Position numbers and translations under genes: made by a program
Notes under the pieces: model-generated
What the model was told of the DNA's origin: nothing
Seen by the model: only the letters and a program-made list of their open reading frames with translations
Database searches by the model: none
Part shown: piece after piece, positions 41,687-49,455 of the stretch
Layout: the number at the start of each line of letters is the position of its first letter
Position numbering within the stretch: position 1 is the first letter of the stretch
Assembly (NCBI GenBank): GCA_903839085.1
Contig: CAIMBE010000166.1
Location: 1 to 53,666 of the forward strand
Source: an uncultured beta proteobacterium
Lineage (GTDB): Bacteria; Pseudomonadota; Gammaproteobacteria; Burkholderiales; Burkholderiaceae_C
Direction: 5' to 3'
Length of the DNA: 53,666 bases

Positions 41687-43112
41687 TTTTTCCAGCCGCA
41701 AGACATGGATCGCCACGGCCTGCGGCCTGGCGATGACGGCGGTCTTGACGCTGGCGGGCTGCGCTGCCCCAGACAGTGGCGGGTCTCGGGCCACCCTGCG
41801 TGATGCCTCCAGCCTGGGCCTGAGCACCAGCGCCGTCACGCCGCTGACCGTGCACGACGCGTGGTGGGGTGAGTTTGGCGACGCGCAGCTCAGTCGTCTC
41901 ATCGAGAGCGCCCTGCTCAGCAACCCGAATCTCAAGATAGCGCAGGCACGGCTGGCGCGCGCGCAGGCCGGCGCCGACATCACACAGGCCGCGAGCGGCC
42001 CGCAGCTCGGTGCCGGACTCGACGCGACGCGCCAGAAGTTCACCGCCACCGGCATGATTCCGCCACCATTGGCGGGAAACATCTATGAGACCGCAACCGC
42101 CCAGTTCACGGGCAGCTGGGAGCTCGATTTTTTTGGCAAGAACCGCGCGGCGCTCGATGCCGCCCTGGGTAATGTGCGTGCGGTGCAGGCCGACGCGCAG
42201 GCGGCCCGCACGCTGCTGGCCAGCAGTCTGGCGCGCAGCTATTTCCAGCTGCTGCGCCTGAATGAGCAGTTGGGCATCGCGCGGCGCCTGCTCGCTCAGC
42301 GTGAACAAACGCTCAGGCTGGTGCAGGAGCGCTTCCAGGCCGGCCTGGACACGCAGCTCGAGCTGCGCCAAAGCGAGGCGACCCTGCCCGAGGCGCGCCA
42401 GCAGATCGAGGCCCTGCAGGAGCAGATGAGCCTGACCCGCAATGCCCTTCAGGCTCTGATGGGCGGGGCAGACCAGCCCTTGAATCTGGTCCTGCCGGCG
42501 CAGGCGGCGATCAAGCTCAGCCTGGTGGCGACGACATTGCCGGCGGATCTGCTGGGCCGGCGCGCCGATATCACGGCGGCGCGCTGGCGCGTCGAGGCCG
42601 CCACGCAGGATGTGGGCAACGCGCAAAGCCAGTTCTACCCGAACATCAATCTGGTGGCCTTTGCCGGTGCCTCGAGCATCGGGCTCGATCGCCTGCTTGG
42701 CGCCGGCAGCGAACAGTGGGGCATCGGACCCGCGCTGCGCCTGCCGCTGTTCGACGGCGGGCGCCTGCGCGCCAATCTGCGCGGCAAGGTGGCCGATCTG
42801 GACGGCGCGATCGAAAGCTACAACGCCACCGTGCTCGAGGCCGTGCGCGAAGTGGCAGACCAGATTGCCTCCAGCCAGGCGATCAGCCGCCAGCAGGAGG
42901 CGCAGCGCAGCGCGCAGGCCCTGGCCGAGAGCGCCTACCAGATTGCCGTGCAGCGCTACGAAGCCGGCCTGCTCAATTTTCTGACGGTCCTCAATGCCGA
43001 GACCGCGGTCCTCAACCAGCGTCGCCTTGGCGTCGATCTGGCCGCTCGCGCGATCGAAACCCAGGTCGCGCTGATGCGCGCGCTCGGCGGCGGCTACCGC
43101 GCTGTCTTATGA
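41676..43112 (+). CDS. Outer-membrane efflux lipoprotein (NodT/OprM family)
   Basis: A 478-residue TolC-like channel subunit. A lipoprotein signal peptide ends in LTLAGC with Cys29 lipidated. WWGEFGDAQLSRLIESAL, QAASGPQLGAGLDATRQ and the second half (RRADITAARWRVEAATQDVGNAQSQFYPNI) mark the two efflux-protein repeats. It would connect the EmrA-like adaptor to the outside. Residues 10-21 of the signal peptide are encoded by a half-copy of the dispersed repeat family seen elsewhere in the window. AGGAGG lies before the ATG at 41676. Confidence 0.93.
   Translation: MRLDFSSRKTWIATACGLAMTAVLTLAGCAAPDSGGSRATLRDASSLGLSTSAVTPLTVHDAWWGEFGDAQLSRLIESALLSNPNLKIAQARLARAQAGADITQAASGPQLGAGLDATRQKFTATGMIPPPLAGNIYETATAQFTGSWELDFFGKNRAALDAALGNVRAVQADAQAARTLLASSLARSYFQLLRLNEQLGIARRLLAQREQTLRLVQERFQAGLDTQLELRQSEATLPEARQQIEALQEQMSLTRNALQALMGGADQPLNLVLPAQAAIKLSLVATTLPADLLGRRADITAARWRVEAATQDVGNAQSQFYPNINLVAFAGASSIGLDRLLGAGSEQWGIGPALRLPLFDGGRLRANLRGKVADLDGAIESYNATVLEAVREVADQIASSQAISRQQEAQRSAQALAESAYQIAVQRYEAGLLNFLTVLNAETAVLNQRRLGVDLAARAIETQVALMRALGGGYRAVL
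41704..41737. repeat. Half-copy of dispersed repeat inside the signal-peptide codons
   Basis: These 34 bases match, in reverse complement, the left arm of the repeat at 47333-47366 at 33 of 34 positions (for example GATCGCCACGGCCTGCGGCC here). They encode residues 10-21 (TWIATACGLAMT) of the outer-membrane lipoprotein, that is, the hydrophobic core of its signal peptide. Confidence 0.9.
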
Positions 43113-43123
43113 ACCGCTCACTC

Positions 43124-43191
43124 GTCACTGCGAGCACGCAGGGCGCGGCAGTCCATAAGCCCCTGGATTGCCGCGCTGCGCTCGCAATGAC
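43124..43191. repeat. Dispersed palindromic repeat between outer-membrane factor and adaptor genes
   Basis: An imperfect inverted repeat: GTCACTGCGAGC with GCGCGGCAGTCCA on the left, and CTGGATTGCCGCGC with GCTCGCAATGAC on the right. It lies in the 127-bp gap of the efflux operon and could form a long RNA hairpin there. There is no T-run. Confidence 0.85.
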
Positions 43192-43239
43192 AACTTGCCA
43201 TCTTGCCAAGATTCCTTTTCACCTTGAAATCACACCATC

Positions 43240-44457
43240 ATGACTGACCCCAAAACGACCAGCCCAGGTCCGCATGCCGCCGGCAATCCGACCCGCAGGA
43301 AGGCACTGCTCGCATTGACCGGCATCGTCGTTGTCGTCGCCCTGGCCTGGAGCGCCTACGAATGGCTGGTGGCCAGCCACTTTGAATCCACGGACAATGC
43401 CTACGTGCAGGGCAACGTGATCCAGATCACGCCGCAGATGGGCGGCACCGTGATGGCGATTCTGGCCGATGACAACGATTACGTGAAGGCCGGCCAGCCG
43501 CTGGTCCGGCTCGATCCGGCCGACGCCAGTGTGGCGCTGGAACAGGCGCGCGCCGGTCTCGGGCAGGCCGTGCGCCAGGTGCGCGCGCTGTACGCCAACA
43601 ATGGCGCGCTGCAGGCGCAGATCGCCCTGCGTGAAGCCGATGTGGCCAAGGCGCAGACTGAAATCGAGCGCGCCGGCGACGACCTGAAGCGCCGCCAGTC
43701 GCTGGTCCAGAACGGCGGCGTCTCCAGGGAAGAGCTGAATCACGCGCAGACGCAGTTGGCCAGCGGGAAAAATGCGCTGGCTTCGGCGCTGGCGGGCGTG
43801 GCAGCGGCCAGGCAGCAACTGCTGGGCAACCAGGCCATGACCGATGGCACCAGCATCGAGAAGCACCCCGGCGTGCTGGCAGCGGCGGCCAAAGTGCGCG
43901 AGGCCTGGCTGGCAACGCAGCGCGCCGCGTTACCAGCGCCGGTCGATGGCTTCGTGGCGCGGCGCACCGTGCAACTCGGCCAGCGCGTGGCCGCCGGCAC
44001 CCCGCTGATGTCCATCGTGCCGCTCAACCAGCTCTGGGTCGACGCCAATTTCAAGGAAGTCCAGCTGCGCAACATCCGCATCGGGCAGAGCGTCAAATTG
44101 ACGGCCGACCTGTACGGCAAGAAAGTCGAATATGAAGGCCTGGTGGCCGGTCTGGGCATGGGAACCGGCGCCGCCTTTTCACTGCTGCCGGCGCAAAATG
44201 CCACCGGCAACTGGATCAAGGTGGTGCAGCGGGTGCCGGTGCGCGTGACGCTGGACGCGGCCCAGGTCAGCCGCAACCCTTTGCGCGTGGGCTTGTCGAT
44301 GCAGGCGACGGTCGATGTCAGCAAGCAGGACGGCAAAATGCTGGCCGACGCGCCGCGCGCCGCCGCCCTGGCGCAGACCACGGTCTACGAGTCGCTCGAC
44401 AGCGGCGCCGCCGAAGAAGTGCGCCGCATTGTCGCGGCCAACCTGGCGCATCCCTGA
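43240..44457 (+). CDS. HlyD/EmrA-type membrane fusion protein
   Basis: A 405-residue periplasmic adaptor anchored by one N-terminal helix (about 21-40). ESTDNAYVQGNVIQITPQMGG (about 49-69) is the diagnostic EmrA barrel segment. A coiled-coil hairpin spans about 110-205. LPAPVDGFVARRTVQLGQRVAAGTPLMSIVPL then begins the second lipoyl half, and WVDANFKEVQLRNIRIGQ follows. It should link the EmrB-like pump to the outer-membrane channel. It is six bases from the pump gene. Confidence 0.93.
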   Translation: MTDPKTTSPGPHAAGNPTRRKALLALTGIVVVVALAWSAYEWLVASHFESTDNAYVQGNVIQITPQMGGTVMAILADDNDYVKAGQPLVRLDPADASVALEQARAGLGQAVRQVRALYANNGALQAQIALREADVAKAQTEIERAGDDLKRRQSLVQNGGVSREELNHAQTQLASGKNALASALAGVAAARQQLLGNQAMTDGTSIEKHPGVLAAAAKVREAWLATQRAALPAPVDGFVARRTVQLGQRVAAGTPLMSIVPLNQLWVDANFKEVQLRNIRIGQSVKLTADLYGKKVEYEGLVAGLGMGTGAAFSLLPAQNATGNWIKVVQRVPVRVTLDAAQVSRNPLRVGLSMQATVDVSKQDGKMLADAPRAAALAQTTVYESLDSGAAEEVRRIVAANLAHP

Positions 44458-44463
44458 GGCGGC

Positions 44464-46020
44464 ATGGCGAGCGCACCGCAAACCGGCCAGTTCCCGCCGC
44501 TGCAGGGCTCCGCCCGCCTGTGGGGCACGATCGCGCTGTCGCTGGCCACCTTCATGAACGTGCTCGACTCGTCGATCGCCAATGTGTCGCTGCCGGCCAT
44601 CGCCGGCGACCTTGGCGTCAGCACGAACCAGGGCACTTGGGTCATCACCAGCTTCGGCGTCGCCAACGCGATTGCCCTGCCGCTGACCGGCTGGCTCTCG
44701 CAGCGCTTTGGCCAGGTGCGCCTGTTTGTCACCAGCGTCCTGATGTTCGTCCTGACCTCCTGGCTCTGCGGCCTGGCGCCCAACATGACGACACTGATCG
44801 TGTTTCGCGCGCTGCAGGGCTTTGTCGCGGGACCGATGATCCCGCTCTCGCAGGGCCTGCTGCTGGCAAGCTACCCGAGCGCGCTGGCCGGGCTGGCGAT
44901 GGGCTTGTGGGCCATCACCACGCTGGTGGCGCCGGTGCTCGGGCCGCTGCTGGGCGGATGGATCACCGACAACATCAGCTGGTCCTGGATTTTCTACATC
45001 AACATCCCGATCGGCCTGCTGTCGGCTTTCATGGTCTGGACGATCTACCACAAGCGCGAGAGCGTGACGCACAAATTGCCGATTGATGCGATTGGCCTGG
45101 GCCTGCTGGTGCTGTGGGTCGGCGCCCTGCAGATCATGCTCGACAAGGGCAAGGAACTTGACTGGTTTCACTCGCCCGAGGTTGTCACCCTGGGCTTGGT
45201 GGCCCTGGTCGGCTGCGCCTTCTTTCTGGCCTGGGAACTGACCGAAGAACACCCGGTGGTCGACCTTCGCCTGTTCAAGCGGCGCAACTTCTGGGCCGGC
45301 ACACTGGCCATCGCCGTCGGCTACGGCCTGTTCTTTGGCAATGTCGTGCTGCTGCCCCTGTGGCTGCAGCAGTTCATGGGCTACCCGTCGATCGATGCCG
45401 GCATGCTGCTGGCTCCGGTCGGGCTGTTTGCCATCATTCTCTCGCCCATTGTCGGCAAGAACATCAACCGGATCGACCCGCGCTCCGTGGCCACGTTTGC
45501 CTTCATCGTGTTTGCGCTGGTGCTGTGGATGCGTTCGAACTTCAACACGCAGGCCGACTTCGGCACGATCTTGATTCCGACCGTGATCCAGGGCATCGCC
45601 ATGTCCTGTTTCTTCATTCCCCTGTCGGTGATCCTGCTGTCGGGCATCGCGCCCGACAAGATACCGGCGGCCTCGGGCCTGTCGAGCTTTGTGCGCATTG
45701 TGGCCGGTTCCTTCGGCACCTCGATTGCGACCACGGTCTGGCAGGACCGTGCGGCCATGCACCACGCGCATCTGGCCGAAGCCGTCAACTCCGGCAATCT
45801 CGCCGTGACCCAGGTGCTCGCGGGCATGGGCAGCGCCGGTTTCACGCCGGAGCAGGCGCTGGCACAGGTGAACCGACTTGTCGACCAGCAGGCCTACATG
45901 CTGGGTGTCAACGATGTGTTCTACGTCTCGGCGCTGATCTACCTGCTGCTGATCCCGGTGGTCTGGCTGTCGCGTCCAAAGCGCGCTGTCGCGGCCGATG
46001 CGGCCGCCGGCGCGCATTGA
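44464..46020 (+). CDS. DHA2-family drug:proton antiporter (EmrB-like)
   Basis: A 518-residue inner-membrane pump with 14 predicted helices. The N-terminal helix has FMNVLDSSIANVSLPAIAGDL, the DHA motif with the conserved Asp. WVITSFGVANAIALPLTGWL and the antiporter motif GPLLGGWITDNISWSWIFYINIPIGL (motif C and the helix-5 region) follow. It would export hydrophobic compounds using the proton gradient. GAGGC precedes the ATG. It completes the marR, outer-membrane factor, emrA, emrB order. Substrates are unknown. Confidence 0.94.
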   Translation: MASAPQTGQFPPLQGSARLWGTIALSLATFMNVLDSSIANVSLPAIAGDLGVSTNQGTWVITSFGVANAIALPLTGWLSQRFGQVRLFVTSVLMFVLTSWLCGLAPNMTTLIVFRALQGFVAGPMIPLSQGLLLASYPSALAGLAMGLWAITTLVAPVLGPLLGGWITDNISWSWIFYINIPIGLLSAFMVWTIYHKRESVTHKLPIDAIGLGLLVLWVGALQIMLDKGKELDWFHSPEVVTLGLVALVGCAFFLAWELTEEHPVVDLRLFKRRNFWAGTLAIAVGYGLFFGNVVLLPLWLQQFMGYPSIDAGMLLAPVGLFAIILSPIVGKNINRIDPRSVATFAFIVFALVLWMRSNFNTQADFGTILIPTVIQGIAMSCFFIPLSVILLSGIAPDKIPAASGLSSFVRIVAGSFGTSIATTVWQDRAAMHHAHLAEAVNSGNLAVTQVLAGMGSAGFTPEQALAQVNRLVDQQAYMLGVNDVFYVSALIYLLLIPVVWLSRPKRAVAADAAAGAH

Positions 46021-46037
46021 TCCGACACTCCGTTTCG

Positions 46038-47117
46038 CTATAGCCGCAGCGGATGGGCGTACCCCGTCATCTCGAGGTAGCCGCGTCCCACCAAACGCCC
46101 GTTGCTGTCGAGGACCTCGCTCAAACCTTCCCAGTAAACGGCGCCGGTGGAGGCGCGGCTGTCGAGTTCCTGGTGGTCGATGATGGCCTTGACGGTGTAG
46201 AAGTCGGCCGGCGTCTGCACCATCCACTCGACCGGGTAACTGGCCCGCGTCAACGGGCTGGTCCAGCGCCGAAGCGGCTTGAAGCGCACCTCGCCGTGAC
46301 TGAACGCATAAGGCCTGGCGCCCATGTTGGGATGGCGAAACGAGCCGCCATCCCAGATCGCCTGGCCGGCCTTGTCGCGCAGCTGAAACGCGGTCAGCGC
46401 AGCGCCGCCTTCCAGGTTGATGCCGATCCAGTCCCAGCCGACCGCTGCCGGGTCGAGCAGCGCATCGCTCCATTCGTGATCGAGCCAGGCCGCGCCCTGC
46501 ACCGCCAGGCGCTCCTTGGCCAGGCCGAGCGTGCCTTTGACCTCAAGCTGCGGCAGGCTGTAGTAGAGGCTGAACTGCTGCTCCCGGGGCCCCTTGCGCG
46601 AGCGCCCGCCAGCGCCCTGCAGCAGCACCGCCTGGCTCTCGCGCAGTGACAGATCAAGCTCGAAATCGCCGCTTGCCGCATGCAGCCGGTACTCGGTGCC
46701 GACGTGCTGCAGCGACCAGTCGCGCAGCCTGATGCCGGTGTCGGACAGACTCATTCTTGCCACCTCGAAACCCTCGCGCGCGATGCGTTGGTCATGCCAG
46801 AATTTCTTGCCCGCCACGTCGGTCACTGCGGCATGGGCAAAGATCAGCTGCCGGGCGGCAAAGGCCGAAGTCATGCCCTGCGTGGCCGCCACGCGGGAGC
46901 GGAAAAAGGTCAGCTGAAATCCGAACTCGCGCTGCCCGGACAGCGCGCGCCCGGTGACGTACCACCACTCGATGGCAAAGTCGGGGTGACTGCCCAGATC
47001 ACGCGGAAACTGCAAGGCCGCCGGCGAGTCGGCCCGGGCTGCCAAGGGCCCGAGCGTCGTCGTCAGGCCTGATGCCAGCAGCAAGCGTCGCGAGATGGCG
47101 GTTGATGAGCGCAGCAT
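46038..47117 (-). CDS. AttH/CrtC-like lipocalin-domain protein
   Basis: A 359-residue exported protein of the AttH (carotenoid 1,2-hydratase-like) family. The signature FAIEWWYVTGRAL is near residue 45 and a second WLDHEWSD near 210, with GWDWIGINLEGG after it. The N-terminus has SRRLLLASGLTTTLGPLAARA, a possible Tat signal (RR then hydrophobic core). Members usually sit beside FtsX-type ABC transporter genes; here it lies between two export units. The enzymatic role is unproven. The ATG at 47117 is chosen, but the frame is open upstream through the 51-bp repeat array. Confidence 0.85.
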   Translation of the reverse strand: MLRSSTAISRRLLLASGLTTTLGPLAARADSPAALQFPRDLGSHPDFAIEWWYVTGRALSGQREFGFQLTFFRSRVAATQGMTSAFAARQLIFAHAAVTDVAGKKFWHDQRIAREGFEVARMSLSDTGIRLRDWSLQHVGTEYRLHAASGDFELDLSLRESQAVLLQGAGGRSRKGPREQQFSLYYSLPQLEVKGTLGLAKERLAVQGAAWLDHEWSDALLDPAAVGWDWIGINLEGGAALTAFQLRDKAGQAIWDGGSFRHPNMGARPYAFSHGEVRFKPLRRWTSPLTRASYPVEWMVQTPADFYTVKAIIDHQELDSRASTGAVYWEGLSEVLDSNGRLVGRGYLEMTGYAHPLRL

Positions 47118-47141
47118 GGGGGCTGATCGTACCGCGACTCC

Positions 47142-47294
47142 CTGGATTGCCGCGTCGCTGCGCTCCTCGCAATGACAACTTCCGTCGTTATCCTGGATTG
47201 CCGCGTCGCTGCGCTCCTCGCAATGACAACTTCCATCGTTATCCCGGATTGCCGCGTCGCTGCGCTCCTCGCAATGACAACTTCCGTCGTCATC
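47142..47294. repeat. Three tandem copies of a 51-bp repeat
   Basis: Units start at 47142, 47193 and 47244 with only single-base differences. Each contains GATTGCCGCGTCGCTGCGCT, then CCTCGCAATGACAAC. The period is 51 bp with no unique spacers. The unit is the right arm of the dispersed palindromic family. The array lies 25 bp upstream of the AttH-like start codon. On the minus strand it is open in frame with that gene, encoding a 17-residue repeat (CHCEERSDAAI core). Confidence 0.93.
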
Positions 47295-47332
47295 CAGAAC
47301 AATACGCGTCGCTATTGCAAGCAATATGCGTT

Positions 47333-47401
47333 GTCATCGCGAGGCCGCAGGCCGTGGCGATCCATGCAGTTAGCGGATTGCCACGCTACGCTCGCATTGA
47401 C
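47333..47401. repeat. Full-length dispersed palindromic repeat
   Basis: Left arm GTCATCGCGAGG plus GTGGCGATCC, right arm GGATTGCCAC plus CTCGCATTGAC, about 69 bp overall with imperfect dyad symmetry. It is the best full copy of the family and the closest match to the half-copy inside the signal-peptide codons at 41704. It fills most of the 380-bp gap between the AttH-like gene and the HlyD lipoprotein gene. Confidence 0.88.
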
Positions 47402-47497
47402 AACTGGAATTGTCACGATTAACGGAAGTCTCAACAAGCTGCCAACGTGCTGAGGAAAATCAGAGCATTGGAAGTCAACGCCGGGTATATTGGCGTG

Positions 47498-48496
47498 ATG
47501 AACCGCAATCGATTGAATCAGGCGCCGCGACAGGCGGGCGCACTTCTGTGCTGTGTGCTGGCGGCCTTGTCCGCTGCCTGCTCGGAGCAGCCGGCGGCCG
47601 GCTGGTCCGGCTACGCAGAAGGCGACTATGTTTACATCGCCGCGCCGCTGGCGGGGCGGCTCGAATCGATCGCGGTGCAGGAAGGGCAACAGGTCAGCAA
47701 AGGTGCGACGCTGTTCGTGCTTGACGCCGAAGCCGAGCGCGCCGCCAGCGACGAAGCGGCGGCCCGTCTGGCCAGCGCGCGCGCCCAGGCGGCCAATCTC
47801 GACAAGGGCCGGCGCAGCGATGAAATCGCCGTCACGCAGGCGCAGCTTGCGCAGGCCCAGGCCAGCGCTGCGTTTGCCCAGAGCGAACTGGCGCGCCAGC
47901 AGCAACTGCTGGCGCAGGGTTTCATCTCGACCTCGCGCCTCGAAGACGGCGCAACCGCGCTCAAGCAGGCGCAGGCCCGGGTTGCCGAACTCTCGGCGGC
48001 CCTTCGCGTTGCGCAGTTGCCGGCCCGCAGCGACGAGCGCATCGCGACGCAGGCGAGCGCGACGGCGGCGGGCGAAGCGCTGCGCCAGAGCAAATGGCGC
48101 GAACTGCAAAAACAGCAGGGCGCGCCGGTCGATGCGCTGGTGTCCCAGGTGTTCTTCCGCGTCGGCGAGTTGGTTGCCGCCGGTCAGCCCGTTCTGTCGC
48201 TGCTGCCGCCGCAGAATGTGAAAGCCCGCTTCTTTGTTCCCGAGGGCGAGTTGGCCCGGATCAAGGCTGGTCAGGCGGTGCTGCTTGGCTGTGATGGTTG
48301 CAAGGCGCCGATTCCAGGGCACATCAGCCGCATCGCGACCCAGGCCGAATACACGCCGCCGGTGATCTACTCCAATGCCCAGCGCGCCAAGCTGGTGTTC
48401 ATGGTGGACGCGCGCCCGGATGCGCCTGCCGCTGCCGGCCTGCACCCGGGCCAGCCGCTCGACGTCCGACTGGCGACCGCGGCAAGAGCGCCATGA
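47498..48496 (+). CDS. HlyD-family adaptor, lipoprotein type
   Basis: A 332-residue periplasmic adaptor for an ABC exporter, like YhiI/YbhG. The signal peptide ends in a lipobox-like SAAC, so Cys28 is probably lipidated. GYAEGDYVYIAAPLAGRLESIAV forms the first barrel/lipoyl strand. A coiled coil with many Ala/Gln spans about 75-185, and QVFFRVGELVAAGQPVLSLLPP the second lipoyl half. The ATG at 47498 is chosen; a GTG 17 codons earlier is also in frame. The stop overlaps the ATPase start. Confidence 0.88.
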   Translation: MNRNRLNQAPRQAGALLCCVLAALSAACSEQPAAGWSGYAEGDYVYIAAPLAGRLESIAVQEGQQVSKGATLFVLDAEAERAASDEAAARLASARAQAANLDKGRRSDEIAVTQAQLAQAQASAAFAQSELARQQQLLAQGFISTSRLEDGATALKQAQARVAELSAALRVAQLPARSDERIATQASATAAGEALRQSKWRELQKQQGAPVDALVSQVFFRVGELVAAGQPVLSLLPPQNVKARFFVPEGELARIKAGQAVLLGCDGCKAPIPGHISRIATQAEYTPPVIYSNAQRAKLVFMVDARPDAPAAAGLHPGQPLDVRLATAARAP

Positions 48497-49455
48497 GCGC
48501 CATCATGGACTTGGCGATCGACGTTCGCGGACTGACCAAAATTTATGACGGTCGCGCGGTCGTTGACCAGATCACGCTGCAGGTTGGCGCCGGACGGATC
48601 TGCGGTTTTCTGGGGCCCAACGGCAGCGGCAAGACCACCACCATCCGCATGCTCTGCGGCCTGTTGACGCCCGACGCCGGCAGCGGGCATTGCCTGGGCC
48701 TGGACATCATCGGCCAGGCCCGCGCGATCAAGTGCCAGGTCGGCTACATGACGCAAAAGTTCGGGCTCTACGATGACCTGTCGATCCGCGAAAACCTCGA
48801 CTTTGTGGCGCGGCTGTTCGAGTTGCCCAGGCGCCGCGCAGCCATCGACCTGGCGCTCGAGCGACTCGGCCTGAGCGGACGCCAAAAGCAGCTCGCGGGC
48901 ACGCTCTCGGGCGGCTGGAAGCAGCGCCTGGCGCTGGCCGCGTGCCTGATCCATGAGCCGCGCCTGCTGTTGCTCGACGAGCCGACAGCCGGCGTCGACC
49001 CGAAGGCGCGGCGCGATTTCTGGGACCAGATCCACGAGCTCGCGGCCCAGGGCATCACGGTGCTGGTGTCGACGCATTACATGGACGAGGCCGCGCGCTG
49101 CCATGACCTGGTCTGCATCGCCTACGGCACCATTCTGGCGCGCGGCACCGAGCGCGAGATCATCGAGAGTTCGCAGCTCAAGGTCTGGTCGATCGAGGGC
49201 GAGGGCGCGCAAGCCCTGCTCGCGCCGCTCAAGGCGACCGCGGGCGTGCTCAGCGTGGCGGCCTTCGGCAACGCGGTGCACGTGGCCGCTCTGGACGCGG
49301 AACATCTCGAGCAGGCGCTGGCGCAGCCAGTGCTGCAGACGGCGCTGCGCATCACGCCGACGCAGGCCAATCTGGAAGACGTCTTCATCAGCCTGATCGC
49401 GCGCGCCCAGGACAATTTCGCAGACGCGCACGAGGTCGACGGGGTGCAGGCATGA
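48493..49455 (+). CDS. ABC transporter ATP-binding protein (YbhF/DrrA-like)
   Basis: A 320-residue ATPase. Walker A GPNGSGKTT is at 41-49, the Q-loop in VGYMTQKFGLYDDLSIRENL at 83-102, signature LSGGWKQRLALA at 138-149, Walker B LLLLDEPTAGVDP at 158-170, and the H-loop in STHYMDEA. The Trp in the signature is common in this ABC-2-linked group. A single nucleotide-binding domain is present, unlike the double YbhF. It overlaps the adaptor gene and the permease gene by 4 bp each. Confidence 0.92.
   Translation: MSAIMDLAIDVRGLTKIYDGRAVVDQITLQVGAGRICGFLGPNGSGKTTTIRMLCGLLTPDAGSGHCLGLDIIGQARAIKCQVGYMTQKFGLYDDLSIRENLDFVARLFELPRRRAAIDLALERLGLSGRQKQLAGTLSGGWKQRLALAACLIHEPRLLLLDEPTAGVDPKARRDFWDQIHELAAQGITVLVSTHYMDEAARCHDLVCIAYGTILARGTEREIIESSQLKVWSIEGEGAQALLAPLKATAGVLSVAAFGNAVHVAALDAEHLEQALAQPVLQTALRITPTQANLEDVFISLIARAQDNFADAHEVDGVQA

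Noticed and set aside
44179-46473. 764-codon minus-strand frame opposite the EmrB-like gene
   Set aside because: Low-complexity Arg/Gln/His-rich translation typical of antisense frames in GC-rich membrane-protein genes.
47142-47294. Possible CRISPR array
   Set aside because: The 51-bp units are contiguous with no unique spacers, related to dispersed palindromes, and no cas gene is present.
47072-47422. Small repeat-containing protein on the plus strand
   Set aside because: It is only translation of the repeat array; period and frame openness come from the repeat, not from a gene.
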